DNA of 64,000 nucleotides from Rubripirellula tenax. GTDB lineage: Bacteria; Planctomycetota; Planctomycetia; Pirellulales; Pirellulaceae. The notes beneath the pieces are model-generated. The model made no database searches, was not told the DNA's origin, and saw nothing but the letters and a program-made list of their open reading frames with translations. This document shows positions 8,330 to 17,799 of this stretch, one piece after another. Within the stretch, counting starts at the first letter, position 1. Each line of letters starts with the position of its first letter. Made by a program: the position numbers and the translations under genes. The DNA lies in assembly GCF_007860125.1 (NCBI RefSeq), contig NZ_SJPW01000005.1, positions 494,065-558,064 on the forward strand, read 5' to 3'.

Positions 8330-9472
8330 ATGAGTGTTTCGGTGCGTGTCCAACCAGTCGCTTCACGGCGCGACCGCAAGGCTTTCCTGCAATTCGAACG
8401 CGATCTCTACCGAGACGACCCGAACTGGGTGCCGCCGCTGTGGCACGAGCAAAAAAAGCTACTCGGGTTCTCGAAACACCCGTTTTATGACGAAGCCGAA
8501 GGTCAAGCGTTTTTGGCGTGGCGGGGCGGCGAGGTTGTCGGGCGAGTTCTGGCCGTCGTCAACCATGCTCACAACAAGCGGTACAACGAAAACCGCGGCT
8601 TCTTCGGTTTCTTTCAGTGCATCGACGATGTGGACGTGGCGAAGTCGTTGATGGACACGGCGATGGCTTGGCTGGCCGAAAAAGGAATGACCGACGTTCG
8701 CGGGCCGGTGAACCCAAGTTTGAATTACGAGTGCGGGCTGTTGGTCGACGGATTTGATTCGCCGCCGACATTCATGATCACCTACAACCACGCCTATTAC
8801 GGAAAATTGCTGGAATCAGTCGGGTTCACCAAGGTCCAAGACCTGTACAGCTATGACGCCCACATGGATCAATTGGAAGACCTGGATCCAAAACTGTTGT
8901 TCGTCATCAACGAAGCGACGCGGCGGTTCAAAGTCACGTGTCGCCCGATCGACCGGTCGAAGTTTGCCGCCGATGTTCGATCGTTTTTGGAAATCTACAA
9001 TCTGTCGCTGCAACAGACGTGGGGCTACGTCCCCATGAGCGAGGCGGAAATCCGCGTTCAAAGCGGCGGGCTGAAACATCTGATCGTGCCCGAACTGACC
9101 AGCATCGCCGAAATCGATGGGCAAGCCGTGGGTGCCGGTTTCGGATTGTTGGACTACAACCAAGTGATCAAAGAAATCGACGGGCGACTGCTGCCGTTTG
9201 GCTGGCTGAAGCTGATCACAGGTAAGAAAAAGATCGATCGACTGAGGCTGATCAGCACCAATGTGTTGCCCGAATACCAGAAATGGGGGCTCGGTTTGGT
9301 CACTTTGGCCCGGATTCTGCCCGATGCGATCAAGTTCGGCATCGTGATCGGCGAATTTTCTTGGGTGCTGGAGTCGAACTCGCTGTCGAGGGGAACGATT
9401 GAACGGGGTGGTGCAAAACGAACGAAAGTTCACCGGTTATACGACCGTAAAATCGGCTCTGACGACGATTGA
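8330..9472 (+). CDS. GNAT-fold acyltransferase, YghO-like
   Basis: The 380-residue protein resembles the YghO-type GNAT-fold family, whose members are poorly characterised. The N-terminus has the family signature: FLQFERDLYRDDPNWVPPL, then HPFYDEAEGQAFLAW, followed by GRVLAVVNHAHN and GFFGFFQ. The middle has RGPVNPSLNYECGLL. The second half carries the acyl-CoA-fold-like element ISTNVLPEYQKWGLGLVTL. Relatives are predicted N-acyltransferases, some linked to lipid or sphingolipid metabolism. The ketosynthase-fold gene follows 101 bp downstream on the same strand. A shared role in acyl-chain chemistry is possible but is inference. Confidence 0.75.
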   Translation: MSVSVRVQPVASRRDRKAFLQFERDLYRDDPNWVPPLWHEQKKLLGFSKHPFYDEAEGQAFLAWRGGEVVGRVLAVVNHAHNKRYNENRGFFGFFQCIDDVDVAKSLMDTAMAWLAEKGMTDVRGPVNPSLNYECGLLVDGFDSPPTFMITYNHAYYGKLLESVGFTKVQDLYSYDAHMDQLEDLDPKLLFVINEATRRFKVTCRPIDRSKFAADVRSFLEIYNLSLQQTWGYVPMSEAEIRVQSGGLKHLIVPELTSIAEIDGQAVGAGFGLLDYNQVIKEIDGRLLPFGWLKLITGKKKIDRLRLISTNVLPEYQKWGLGLVTLARILPDAIKFGIVIGEFSWVLESNSLSRGTIERGGAKRTKVHRLYDRKIGSDDD

Positions 9473-9573
9473 ACGGAGTAATCCCTGGTCATGGCGGTTG
9501 CCGGCAACCATAATCCAAGCCACACGCGTCTTTTTCTGCCGCCCGATCATTTAGCCGACGATTTGATTTCCCC

Positions 9574-10968
9574 ATGCCCAAAAGCACTGTTGTCATCACC
9601 GGGCTTGGCGTGGTTTCGTCCATTGGAGTCGGCGGCGACGCGTACTTTGACGCTTTGATGAACCAAAAATCGGGCATCACATCGCTGGCCGACCGAACCG
9701 ACGAGGGTGCCAAACCACCCGCCGACTGGAACTTTGACGCCCCCACCGGCGAAATGGCACAGCATGCCGGTCTTTGGATCGGAGCCCCGATCACCGATTT
9801 CGACGCCAAACAGTACGTCCGCCCGCGAAAAGCACTGAAGGTGATGTGTCGCGAGATCCAAACGTGCTTTGCGGCTTCGCAAATGGCGATCGAGGACGCG
9901 GGATTGGCGGCATTCTTTCCGGCCGGCGAAACCGAGTCGCTGCTTGCCGGCGATTCCGAACCGATTCAACCGGCCGAGATCGGCACCGTCTTTGGCAGCG
10001 AGATGTTCTACGGCCCTGCGTCCGAAATGGAGGACGCGATGCGATTGTGTATGGACGAGGCCGGGAACTTTGACAGCTCGAAGTTCGGCGCCGCGGCAAT
10101 GAAACAAGTGCTGCCGCTTTGGATGCTGAAGTATCTGCCCAACATGCCGGCATGCCATGTCGGGATTTCGCTGGGTGCCCACGGACCGAACAACACGCTG
10201 GTGCTCGGCGACGTTTCTGGACCGGCTGCGATGATCGAAGCGGAAGGATGTTTGCGTCGGTCGATCGCCCGATTCATGATCGCCGGCGGCGTCGGAACTC
10301 GTATCAATACAACGCGAATGAACTACCGCGGCGACCTACCCATCGCCGAAGTAGCCGACCCGATCGGATTGAGTTCGCGGCCCTACGATGGTGCCTCACG
10401 CGGCGTGGTCGGCGGCGAGGCAGCGACTTCGTTTGTGCTCGAACATGCCGAGTCAGCCTCGCGGCGCGGCGCGGCGGTGATCGCCCGGGTCGTCTCGCAC
10501 GCTTCACGATTCATCGCGTCGGACGGAATGCAGCTTGCCATGCGAACGTCGTCCAACGACCAAGCGACCGCGCGAGGATCGGCGGCAGCCATCGCGTCAG
10601 CGATCCGCGGCGCGCTCGAATCGGCCGAACTTGCCCCATCGGACATCGCCCTGCTGGTCGGTCACGGAAGCGGCGATCCGGTCATGGACGCTGCCGAACA
10701 ACAGGCCATCGAATCGACGCTTCCCGGCGTCGCAGTCATCGCTCCGGCGGCTTCTGTTGGGCACACCGGTGCGGCTAGCGGCACAGTCGGCATCGCCACC
10801 GGCGCGCTGGTAATCAAAAACCGAACGATTCCGCCGACGATCGGATTGACCGATGCGAAAACACGAGTCGCCGTCGTTCGCGAAGCCCAGCCTTTGGCCG
10901 GCGACTATGTTTTGTGCCTTTCGCACACGTCCGAAGGCAGCGCGATCGCGGTCATTTTGGGCACTTAG
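9574..10968 (+). CDS. FabF-like ketosynthase-fold protein lacking the catalytic Cys (chain-length-factor-like)
   Basis: The 464-residue protein has the thiolase/ketosynthase fold: VVITGLGVVSSIG at the N-terminus, GPN before the nucleophile loop, FMIAGGVG, the first His motif GHGSGDP (FabF HGTST position), and the second His in SVGHTGAASG (FabF SMTGHLLGAAG position). The nucleophile position, C-T-S-G in FabF, reads D-V-S-G, with Asp213 encoded by GAC at 10210-10212. The FabF Lys before the second His is also replaced (Ala-Ala-Ser). Both His residues remain. This pattern suggests a non-condensing partner such as a chain-length factor, or a decarboxylase. No acyl-carrier protein or active ketosynthase is adjacent. 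The frame is intact and codon use looks normal, so it is not a decaying gene. Confidence 0.8.
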   Translation: MPKSTVVITGLGVVSSIGVGGDAYFDALMNQKSGITSLADRTDEGAKPPADWNFDAPTGEMAQHAGLWIGAPITDFDAKQYVRPRKALKVMCREIQTCFAASQMAIEDAGLAAFFPAGETESLLAGDSEPIQPAEIGTVFGSEMFYGPASEMEDAMRLCMDEAGNFDSSKFGAAAMKQVLPLWMLKYLPNMPACHVGISLGAHGPNNTLVLGDVSGPAAMIEAEGCLRRSIARFMIAGGVGTRINTTRMNYRGDLPIAEVADPIGLSSRPYDGASRGVVGGEAATSFVLEHAESASRRGAAVIARVVSHASRFIASDGMQLAMRTSSNDQATARGSAAAIASAIRGALESAELAPSDIALLVGHGSGDPVMDAAEQQAIESTLPGVAVIAPAASVGHTGAASGTVGIATGALVIKNRTIPPTIGLTDAKTRVAVVREAQPLAGDYVLCLSHTSEGSAIAVILGT

Positions 10969-10970
10969 GA

Positions 10971-11063
10971 TCGAGCGGGAAATAAATGTACGATGGGCAT
11001 TCTTGCCCGTCGCGAACATCTCGGGCAAAAGCGCCCGAGTTACGACAGTTATTTTCCGCTCAA
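10971..11063. repeat. Palindromic MITE/REP-like element
   Basis: The outer arms 10973-10985 and 11049-11061 are inverted repeats of 13 bp with one mismatch (GAGCGGGAAATAA type). Inside lie two GGGCA/TGCCC-type hairpins, the halves around 10994-11010 and 11030-11046. The element begins three bases after the ketosynthase-fold gene's stop and can fold as a long hairpin, so it may act as a terminator as well as being a dispersed repeat. Confidence 0.55.
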
Positions 11064-11221
11064 TCCTTAGCGGCTGCGATTATCCGCAACGAAACTCCTC
11101 GACCGTTTCAATGGCCCGTTGTTAACGATTGACAATCAGGGGTTCAGGGAACCACACTGGAAAGGACTCAGAATCGACCGACGAGATTCGTGAAACCTAC
11201 GAAGACAGAAAGCCAGCGTTC

Positions 11222-13990
11222 ATGCGATTGCCCATTCAAATCTCGCTGTTGATATCGATGGCTTGCAGTCCGCTTGCATTCGCCGACACCCATGCGTCGA
11301 CCAGTGATGCCGCTGCGGACAAGCACTTCACGTTGAAGGTCTTGCCGCTGCTGAAGGAAAAGTGCCTAGGGTGTCACGGAACCGATCCCGACGACATCAA
11401 GGGGGATTACGACATGCGTGATCGGGAATCGGTCATGCGGGGTGGCGAGTCCGGCGATGCGGCGATCGTGCCCGGCGAACCCGACGACAGCCCGCTGTAT
11501 CAAGCCGTGATATGGGACGGTTTGGAAATGCCGCCCAAGATCAACGATCGCCTGGATGAAACACAGACGGAGATCATTCGCCAATGGATCGTCGCGGGCT
11601 CCCCCTGGCCCAACGAAGACACGCAAACCGCAATCATGCTGGACGAACGACAAGTCGTCGTCAATGACGAAGGCACGTTGATCACGACGAGCGGCGGATT
11701 GGCGGACCAGTGGACCTACCGTCGCTACGCACCCAGCGACGTGTGGGCTTTCTTGCCAGTCCGAAAATCGTTCGACCACGACTCGGTCGATGGCTTCGTT
11801 GATGAACGAATTCGCGATGCCGGGGCGACACCCGCCGGCCAAGCCGAACCACGACAACTGATTCGCCGCGCGACTTTAGATTTAACGGGACTGCTGCCGT
11901 CACCATCGGAATTGGATGAGTTTTTAGCGGCTTGGAACATCGACGCTGATCACGCGTGGAGCGAATTGGTCGACCGACTTTTGGCCAGTCCGCACTACGG
12001 CGAACGTTGGGCACAACATTGGTTGGACGTCGTTCGCTATGCCGACACCGGTGGCTTTTCCAATGATTACGAACGGTCGAACGCTTGGCGTTTTCGTGAC
12101 TACGTCGTTCGCGCGTTCAACGACGACAAACCGTACAACGAATTTGTGATCGAACAGATTGCTGGCGACGAATATCGTCCCGATGATCCCGAAGCCATCG
12201 TCGCGACCGGCTTTCTTCGCATGGGTCCCTGGGACACTGCGATGGTCCCGCAAGACGAGGCTCGACAAATTTTTCGCGACGACGTTGTTCACAGCATCGG
12301 CAATGCGTTCCTTTCGATGCCGATGCGTTGCTGCAAATGCCACGATCATAAATTTGATCCGATACCGACTCGCGACTACTACCGCATGTACGCGGCAGTC
12401 TCGGCCAGCCAACCGGCCGAAATGCCTGCTGAATTCTTAGACGTCGAAAACAAGAATGGTTTCGAAGACGGGCTTTCCTTGGTGGAACAGCTTTACGCTT
12501 TTGCCGATGGCGAACGACAAACGATCTACGACAAACAAGAAACCGCCGCGAAGCACTGGTACGAAGAACACAACCTCCCCTACAAAGACGACAAAGCCCG
12601 CAAGGATGATCCAGAAGATCAAAAACCACCACGACATGTCGGCTTAGATGAAACCGAGAAAGGACAACTCAAGGTTCGAGAGCAAGATACGTGGATTTGG
12701 AAGCGTCGCCACGAACGTTACAAACCGATGGCACAAAGCGTCTACAACGGCCCCGATGCTTGGCAAGACGCAAAGAAGCTTCGTATGCCTGAAAAGATGA
12801 AGGCAGATTGGCGTCCCGAAACATTCATTCACACCGGTGGCTCGCTTGCGGCAAAAGGCGAAGCGGTCACACCAGGCGTGTTGAGCGGGTGCGGGGTGCC
12901 CGTCGAAGGTGCCCCCAGCGATGATCCCTACGCATTGACCACCGACGTCAACCATCGCCGTCTCGGATTAGCAAAGTGGATCGTTGATGAACGCAACCCG
13001 CTAACCGCCCGTTCGTTCGTCAATCGATTATGGCAACATCACTTTGGCCGAGGGTTGGTCGCGACACCGAACAGCTTCGGTGTCAAAGGCGGCAAGCCGA
13101 CGCATCCGGAACTGCTGGATTGGTTGGCAACCCAGTTCGTTCACGGCGGTTGGAAATCAAAACCGATCCACCGCATGATCATGATGTCCGATGCTTACAA
13201 GCGATCGACGTGGCATCCGAATCGGGATGAATTGGCGACATCCGACCCCGAGAACGAATGGCTGACCCATTTCGTGCCGCGCCGTTTGACGGCCGAGGAA
13301 CTGAGGGATTGCATGTTGACCGCGACGGGTGAACTGAATCGCGAGTTCGGCGGTGTGCCGATCATGCCCGAAATCAATCTTGAAGTCGCATTGCAACCGC
13401 GGATGATTCAGTTTTCGATTGCGCCGGCCTATCAACCGTCGCCGAAGCCCGAGCAACGCAACCGTCGCACGATCTATGCCTATCGCGTTCGCGGGCAAGC
13501 CGATCCCTTCATGGAAGTGATGAACCTGCCCAACCCGAACGACTCGTGCGATTTCCGCGACGACGCCGCCGTATCGCCTCAAGCATTCACGATGATGAAC
13601 AGTGACCTGATGTCCGATCGAGCGATCGCGATGGCGAAACGATTGGAAAGCGAAGCCCAAGATACAGCGTCCCAAATTGAGCTCGTGTTCGAACGGGTTC
13701 TAGGTCGCAAACCGAGCGACGAGCAACGCGATCGTTTGGTTACCTACATCAACGATATGGCGGCGTACCATGCGGTCCATGAACCCGAACCGATCACGTA
13801 TCCGACGAAGATCATCCGATCGCTGGTCGAAGAATTTTCGGGGCAATCGTTTGAGTTTGAAGAACGATTGCCGAATTTCGAAAACTATACGCCGGATGAC
13901 AAACCGTCGACCGTTCCGGCGACGACTCGCGCGATCGCCGACGCGTGTTTGCTGCTGTTCAATTCAAACGAGTTCGTTTACGTCTACTAG
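11222..13990 (+). CDS. Exported PSCyt1/DUF1549/DUF1553 cytochrome-like protein
   Basis: I place the start at the ATG at 11222, which opens a signal peptide (LPIQISLLISMACSPLAFA); the frame is open from a TTG at 11129. The 922-residue product has the three-part planctomycete architecture. A PSCyt1 domain (~35-115) carries the haem motif CLGCH and ends with WIVAGSPWP. DUF1549 (~180-400) carries LIRRATLDLTGLLPS and RWAQHWLDVVRYADT, with a second CxxCH, CCKCH, in the CHDHKFDP element. DUF1553 (~575-855) carries RSFVNRLWQHHFGRGLV. Such proteins are abundant in planctomycetes and predicted to be periplasmic c-type cytochromes; their reaction is unknown. The DUF1501 partner starts 11 bp downstream, so the two form an operon. 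Confidence 0.9.
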   Translation: MRLPIQISLLISMACSPLAFADTHASTSDAAADKHFTLKVLPLLKEKCLGCHGTDPDDIKGDYDMRDRESVMRGGESGDAAIVPGEPDDSPLYQAVIWDGLEMPPKINDRLDETQTEIIRQWIVAGSPWPNEDTQTAIMLDERQVVVNDEGTLITTSGGLADQWTYRRYAPSDVWAFLPVRKSFDHDSVDGFVDERIRDAGATPAGQAEPRQLIRRATLDLTGLLPSPSELDEFLAAWNIDADHAWSELVDRLLASPHYGERWAQHWLDVVRYADTGGFSNDYERSNAWRFRDYVVRAFNDDKPYNEFVIEQIAGDEYRPDDPEAIVATGFLRMGPWDTAMVPQDEARQIFRDDVVHSIGNAFLSMPMRCCKCHDHKFDPIPTRDYYRMYAAVSASQPAEMPAEFLDVENKNGFEDGLSLVEQLYAFADGERQTIYDKQETAAKHWYEEHNLPYKDDKARKDDPEDQKPPRHVGLDETEKGQLKVREQDTWIWKRRHERYKPMAQSVYNGPDAWQDAKKLRMPEKMKADWRPETFIHTGGSLAAKGEAVTPGVLSGCGVPVEGAPSDDPYALTTDVNHRRLGLAKWIVDERNPLTARSFVNRLWQHHFGRGLVATPNSFGVKGGKPTHPELLDWLATQFVHGGWKSKPIHRMIMMSDAYKRSTWHPNRDELATSDPENEWLTHFVPRRLTAEELRDCMLTATGELNREFGGVPIMPEINLEVALQPRMIQFSIAPAYQPSPKPEQRNRRTIYAYRVRGQADPFMEVMNLPNPNDSCDFRDDAAVSPQAFTMMNSDLMSDRAIAMAKRLESEAQDTASQIELVFERVLGRKPSDEQRDRLVTYINDMAAYHAVHEPEPITYPTKIIRSLVEEFSGQSFEFEERLPNFENYTPDDKPSTVPATTRAIADACLLLFNSNEFVYVY

Positions 13991-14001
13991 TAAGTCCAAC
14001 C

Positions 14002-15405
14002 ATGAATCAACGACCGCGACGTGACTTCCTTTACGGACTCGGATCTTCGCTCGGTGCATTGGCGCTGACCGACATGCTTGCGCGAGATGGGATCGCAGCT
14101 GTCGCCGCGAATGCGGGGCCGTTGTCACCAAAACCACCGATGCATCCGGCCAAAGCGAAGGCCGTCATCATGCTATTCATGGAGGGTGGTCCCAGCCAAA
14201 CCGACACGTTTGACCCAAAACCGGAACTCGACCGCCTGCACCTATCCGAATCGAAACGCACCGAAGGCCTGGCCAACGGGAAACGGTTCTACGTCGGCAG
14301 CCCCTTCAAGACTCGCAAGGTCGGCAAGTCGGGAATCGATATGTGCGACCAGTTTGTACACATGGCCGATCCGGAAGTCGCCGACGAGCTGTGCGTTTAT
14401 CGAGGTTGCCAAGCGGAATCGCTGAACCACCCCGAAGCCTTGCTGCACATCAACACGGGCAGCCGATTGGGTGGCGATCCCGCGCTGGGCTCGTGGATGA
14501 CATACGGCCTGGGTTCACAAAACCAAAACCTGCCCGGCTATGTCGTCATGACCGAACTGGCACTGCCGCAAGCCGGATCGACCAACTGGTCCAACGGTTT
14601 CTTGCCGGCCTATTTCCAAGGCACGCGACTGCGTACCGAGGGCTCGCCGATTTTGGATCTGAAACCGGCCGGCCACATCACGCCCGACCACCAACGCCGC
14701 GCGCTCGACGAACTGGCACGATTGAATTCGGCGCACTTGGCGGCACATCCCGAGCACGCCGAACTGGCATCGCGAATGGAAAGCTACGAGTTGGCGTTTC
14801 GCATGCAGGCCGAGGTCCCCGACATCGTCGACCTGAGTACCGAGTCGCAAGAGACCCTGCAGATGTACGGCATGGACAAACCGCAAACGTCGACGTTCGC
14901 CAGGCAGTGCTTGATGGCTCGCCGATTGGTAGAACAGGGCGTGCGGTTCGTTCAAATTTTCTCGGGCGGCTGGGACAGTCACGACTATCTCGAGCGTGGC
15001 CACTCCGCCCGCATCGCTAGTGTCGACCAACCGATCGCGGCGCTGATCAAAGACTTAAAACAACGCGGCATGTTGGACGAAACGTTGGTCGTTTGGACGG
15101 GCGAGTTCGGCCGGACGCCAGACAACAACTATCGCGGCGGTGTCACGTCGCTGGGGCGTGACCACAACGTCGATGCAATGACGATGTGGTTGGCCGGCGG
15201 AGGAACCAAACGGGGCGCGATCGTCGGCGCGACCGACGAGATCGGCGCGAAAGCCGTCGAGTGCGTGCATCCGATCCGCGACCTGCACGTCACGCTGCTG
15301 CACTTGATGGGACTCGACGATAATCGGCTGACGTACTTTCACGGCGGCCGGTACAAGCAACTGTCGCAATTCGGGGGCGAGCTGATCAACGAATTGATCG
15401 CATAG
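14002..15405 (+). CDS. DUF1501 protein with Tat-type leader (sulfatase-like fold)
   Basis: The product is 467 residues from the ATG at 14002, 11 bp after the cytochrome gene. The N-terminus has a twin-arginine-type leader (RRDFLYGLGSSLGALALTD). The DUF1501 core is plain: VIMLFMEGGPSQTDTFDPK, then LPAYFQGT, FSGGWDSHD, the LVVWTGEFGRTP motif, and GRDHN before a Gly-rich MWLAGGG. DUF1501 proteins are thought to share the alkaline-phosphatase/sulfatase fold; the substrate is not known. The recurring pairing with PSCyt1/DUF1549/DUF1553 suggests a joint periplasmic oxidation or hydrolysis step, which remains inference. A paralogous pair lies at 36020-40356. Confidence 0.9.
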   Translation: MNQRPRRDFLYGLGSSLGALALTDMLARDGIAAVAANAGPLSPKPPMHPAKAKAVIMLFMEGGPSQTDTFDPKPELDRLHLSESKRTEGLANGKRFYVGSPFKTRKVGKSGIDMCDQFVHMADPEVADELCVYRGCQAESLNHPEALLHINTGSRLGGDPALGSWMTYGLGSQNQNLPGYVVMTELALPQAGSTNWSNGFLPAYFQGTRLRTEGSPILDLKPAGHITPDHQRRALDELARLNSAHLAAHPEHAELASRMESYELAFRMQAEVPDIVDLSTESQETLQMYGMDKPQTSTFARQCLMARRLVEQGVRFVQIFSGGWDSHDYLERGHSARIASVDQPIAALIKDLKQRGMLDETLVVWTGEFGRTPDNNYRGGVTSLGRDHNVDAMTMWLAGGGTKRGAIVGATDEIGAKAVECVHPIRDLHVTLLHLMGLDDNRLTYFHGGRYKQLSQFGGELINELIA

Positions 15406-15485
15406 CGTATCGCGGTGGCAAGTCGTGGCCTACGATGGCGGTGAATTGTTCAGTCACATCCTTTGCCGAATCGTAAGCTGTCCCG

Positions 15486-16769
15486 ATGAGTTGGAACCTA
15501 TCTGAATTTGGCCAGCGACTTGGTCGTGGCAGCGGCATCGGCAACCTGATGGACGACCTCGGTCACGCCTTGGCCGCCGGCGGTGACCGCGTCTGCATGC
15601 TGGGCGGCGGACAGCCCGCCCACATTCCGCAAATTGACGCAGTCTGGCGACGACGGATCGAAGAAATCAGCGCCGTTCCGGGACAACTCGAACACGCGTT
15701 GGGCAACTACGAACCGCCGGCCGGAAACATGGCGTTCCGGACCGCGCTCGCCAAACTCTTTCAACGCCAATTCGGGTGGTCGATCGGGCCAGAGAACGTC
15801 GCCGTGACGCCCGGCGGCCAGACCGCCTTCTTCTTGCTGTTCAACACAATGGCGGGACGCTTTCCCGATGGGACGACAAAGAAAATTCTGCTGCCGATCA
15901 TTCCCGAATACATCGGCTATGCCAATCAATCCGTCGCCGAAGAAATGTTCGTTGCCGTACGTCCGAAGATCGAACGAATCGGCCAGCATCGATTCAAGTA
16001 CCGCGTCGATTTTGAATCGCTAGAAATCACCGATGATATCGCCGCCATCTGCGTTTCGCGCCCGACCAACCCCAGCGGCAATGTTTTGACGGACGCCGAG
16101 ATCGCCCAGTTAGCAGAACTCGCATCCCAGAACGGTATCCCGCTGATCGTCGATGGAGCCTACGGTGCACCGTTCCCCGGTGCGATCTTTACCGAGACGA
16201 CTCCGGTTTGGAATGACAACATCGTCTTAACACTCAGCCTCTCGAAAGTCGGCTTGCCAGGAACTCGCACAGGCATCGTGATCGGAAACGAAGACTTGAT
16301 TCGGTCCGTCGCCTCAATGACATCGATCGTCGGATTGGCCAACACGAACATGGGCCAAGCGATCGTGACGCCATTGATCGAATCGGGTGAACTGTTGCAA
16401 CTGTCCGACGAAGTCATCAAGCCGTTCTATCAACAAAAATCGATCGAAGCCTTACGGATCGCTGAAGAAGTCTTCGATGATTCGCTGCCCTATCGCATCC
16501 ATCAAAGCGAAGGCGCATTTTTTCTGTGGCTATGGTTCGAAGATTTGCCGATCACTTCGGCGGAATTGTACGAGCGTCTGAAAGCACGAGACGTTTTGGT
16601 GGTTCCCGGCCACCACTTCTTCTTTGGCGACGTGATCGAAGGCGTCTCCACCCCGTGGAAACATCACGAAGAGTGCATCCGAATGACGTTTACGATGCCC
16701 GAGCCCAAGGTGCGACAGGGACTCTCGATCATCGCAGATGAAGTCCGCCGGGCCCACCAGCAGGGGTGA
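15486..16769 (+). CDS. avtA: Valine-pyruvate aminotransferase
   Basis: This PLP enzyme of fold type I transfers the amino group between valine and pyruvate, giving 2-oxoisovalerate and alanine. The 427-residue sequence parallels E. coli AvtA along its length as I remember it: GIGNLMDDL, LGGGQPAHIP, ALGNYEPPAGN, PEYIGYAN, ICVSRPTNPSGNV, and the PLP-lysine motif SLSKVGLPG with Lys254. The C-terminal AFFLWLWFEDLPIT and VLVVPGHHFFFG are also diagnostic. The gene stands alone between the DUF1501 gene and the isomerase-like gene. The start ATG at 15486 gives the N-terminus expected for the family. Confidence 0.92.
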   Translation: MSWNLSEFGQRLGRGSGIGNLMDDLGHALAAGGDRVCMLGGGQPAHIPQIDAVWRRRIEEISAVPGQLEHALGNYEPPAGNMAFRTALAKLFQRQFGWSIGPENVAVTPGGQTAFFLLFNTMAGRFPDGTTKKILLPIIPEYIGYANQSVAEEMFVAVRPKIERIGQHRFKYRVDFESLEITDDIAAICVSRPTNPSGNVLTDAEIAQLAELASQNGIPLIVDGAYGAPFPGAIFTETTPVWNDNIVLTLSLSKVGLPGTRTGIVIGNEDLIRSVASMTSIVGLANTNMGQAIVTPLIESGELLQLSDEVIKPFYQQKSIEALRIAEEVFDDSLPYRIHQSEGAFFLWLWFEDLPITSAELYERLKARDVLVVPGHHFFFGDVIEGVSTPWKHHEECIRMTFTMPEPKVRQGLSIIADEVRRAHQQG

Positions 16770-16819
16770 CCGGCGTCAGAACCCTGCCTTTGACGGAGTC
16801 ATTTTTTCATGGCCAATCT

Positions 16820-16849
16820 TTGAAGCTCTTTCGCCGAGTCGGTTATAAT
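16820..16849 (+). promoter_or_regulatory. Sigma-70-type promoter for the gene at 16894
   Basis: A perfect -10 hexamer TATAAT (16844-16849) lies 18 bp after TTGAAG (16820-16825), which matches the -35 consensus at four of six positions. Transcription would start about 38 bp before the ATG at 16894. Confidence 0.6.
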
Positions 16850-16893
16850 CAGCGTCCGGTTCAATAATATTCAAGATTCCCATTGAGACTCCC

Positions 16894-17799
16894 ATGTCGA
16901 TCGACAAAAACTCCAATCGAAACCAAGCGTCGGGTGAAGTCAGCCGTCGCGGACTGATGATGGCTGCCGTTGCCGGCGCCGCGGCAAGCACGGTTGCGTC
17001 TAGCGTTTCTGCATCTGCCGAAGAAGCGAAAGCGGTTGATGCCAAGACAGGCCGACTGAACCAATCGGTTTGCAAATGGTGCTTCCCGAAAATGTCGCTC
17101 GAGGAACTCGCGGTCGAAGCCGCCGCCATGGGGATGGTGGGAATCGACCTGCTTGATCCGCCCGACTTCCCAACGCTTAAGAAGCACGGTTTGGTTTGCA
17201 CGATGGTCCAGTCGCATCCGCTTGGCAACGGTTTGTGCGACAGCCAATTTCATGACATGTGCATTGAAAAGATCAACGCCGCTGTGGAAGCAACGTCGGC
17301 CGAGGGATGGAAGAACGTCATCGTCTTCAGCGGCAATGCACGCGGAATCGACCGCGAAACTGGAATGAAGAATTGTGTCGACGCGCTCGCCAAGGTCATC
17401 CCGGCCGCCGAAAAAGCAGGCGTCACGTTGCAGATGGAATTGCTCAACAGCAAGGTCAATCACCCCGACTACATGTGCGACAACTCGAAATGGGGAATCG
17501 AATTGGTCAAGCGAGTCGGCAGCGACAACTTCAAATTGCTGTACGACATCTATCACATGCAAATCATGGAAGGCGACATCATACGAACGATCCAAGAAAA
17601 TCATCAATACTTTGGCCACTACCACACCGCCGGAAATCCCGGTCGCCACGAGCTAGACGATTCACAAGAACTGCTCTATCCGCCGATCGCAAAAGCGATC
17701 GCGGAAACGGGATTCGACGGCTATTTCGCGCACGAATTCCTGCCCGTTCGTGACCCGATCGCTGGTCTTCGCGATGCCGTTTCACAGTGCATCGTCTAG
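16894..17799 (+). CDS. Tat-exported hydroxypyruvate isomerase-like TIM-barrel protein
   Basis: The 301-residue protein opens with a twin-arginine leader (SRRGLMMAAVAGAAASTVASS). The rest is a xylose-isomerase-like TIM barrel of the Hyi type. Features include the N-terminal QSVCKWCFPKMSLEEL, VIVFSGNARG, a metal or catalytic Glu in LQMELLNSKVNH, Asp/His in LLYDIYHMQIMEGD, HYHTAGNPGRHELDD, and a final Glu in YFAHEFLP. Hydroxypyruvate isomerase interconverts hydroxypyruvate and tartronate semialdehyde, but in planctomycetes many exported members of this superfamily act on unknown sugars, so the exact reaction is open. A good sigma-70-type promoter lies just upstream. Confidence 0.82.
   Translation: MSIDKNSNRNQASGEVSRRGLMMAAVAGAAASTVASSVSASAEEAKAVDAKTGRLNQSVCKWCFPKMSLEELAVEAAAMGMVGIDLLDPPDFPTLKKHGLVCTMVQSHPLGNGLCDSQFHDMCIEKINAAVEATSAEGWKNVIVFSGNARGIDRETGMKNCVDALAKVIPAAEKAGVTLQMELLNSKVNHPDYMCDNSKWGIELVKRVGSDNFKLLYDIYHMQIMEGDIIRTIQENHQYFGHYHTAGNPGRHELDDSQELLYPPIAKAIAETGFDGYFAHEFLPVRDPIAGLRDAVSQCIV

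Noticed and set aside
11129-11221. Upstream extension of the first cytochrome gene from a TTG
   Set aside because: The extra 31 residues are hydrophilic and would bury the clear signal peptide that begins at 11222.
16770-16805. Terminator after avtA
   Set aside because: A T-run is present, but the GGCGTCA/TGACGGA pairing is short and mismatched.
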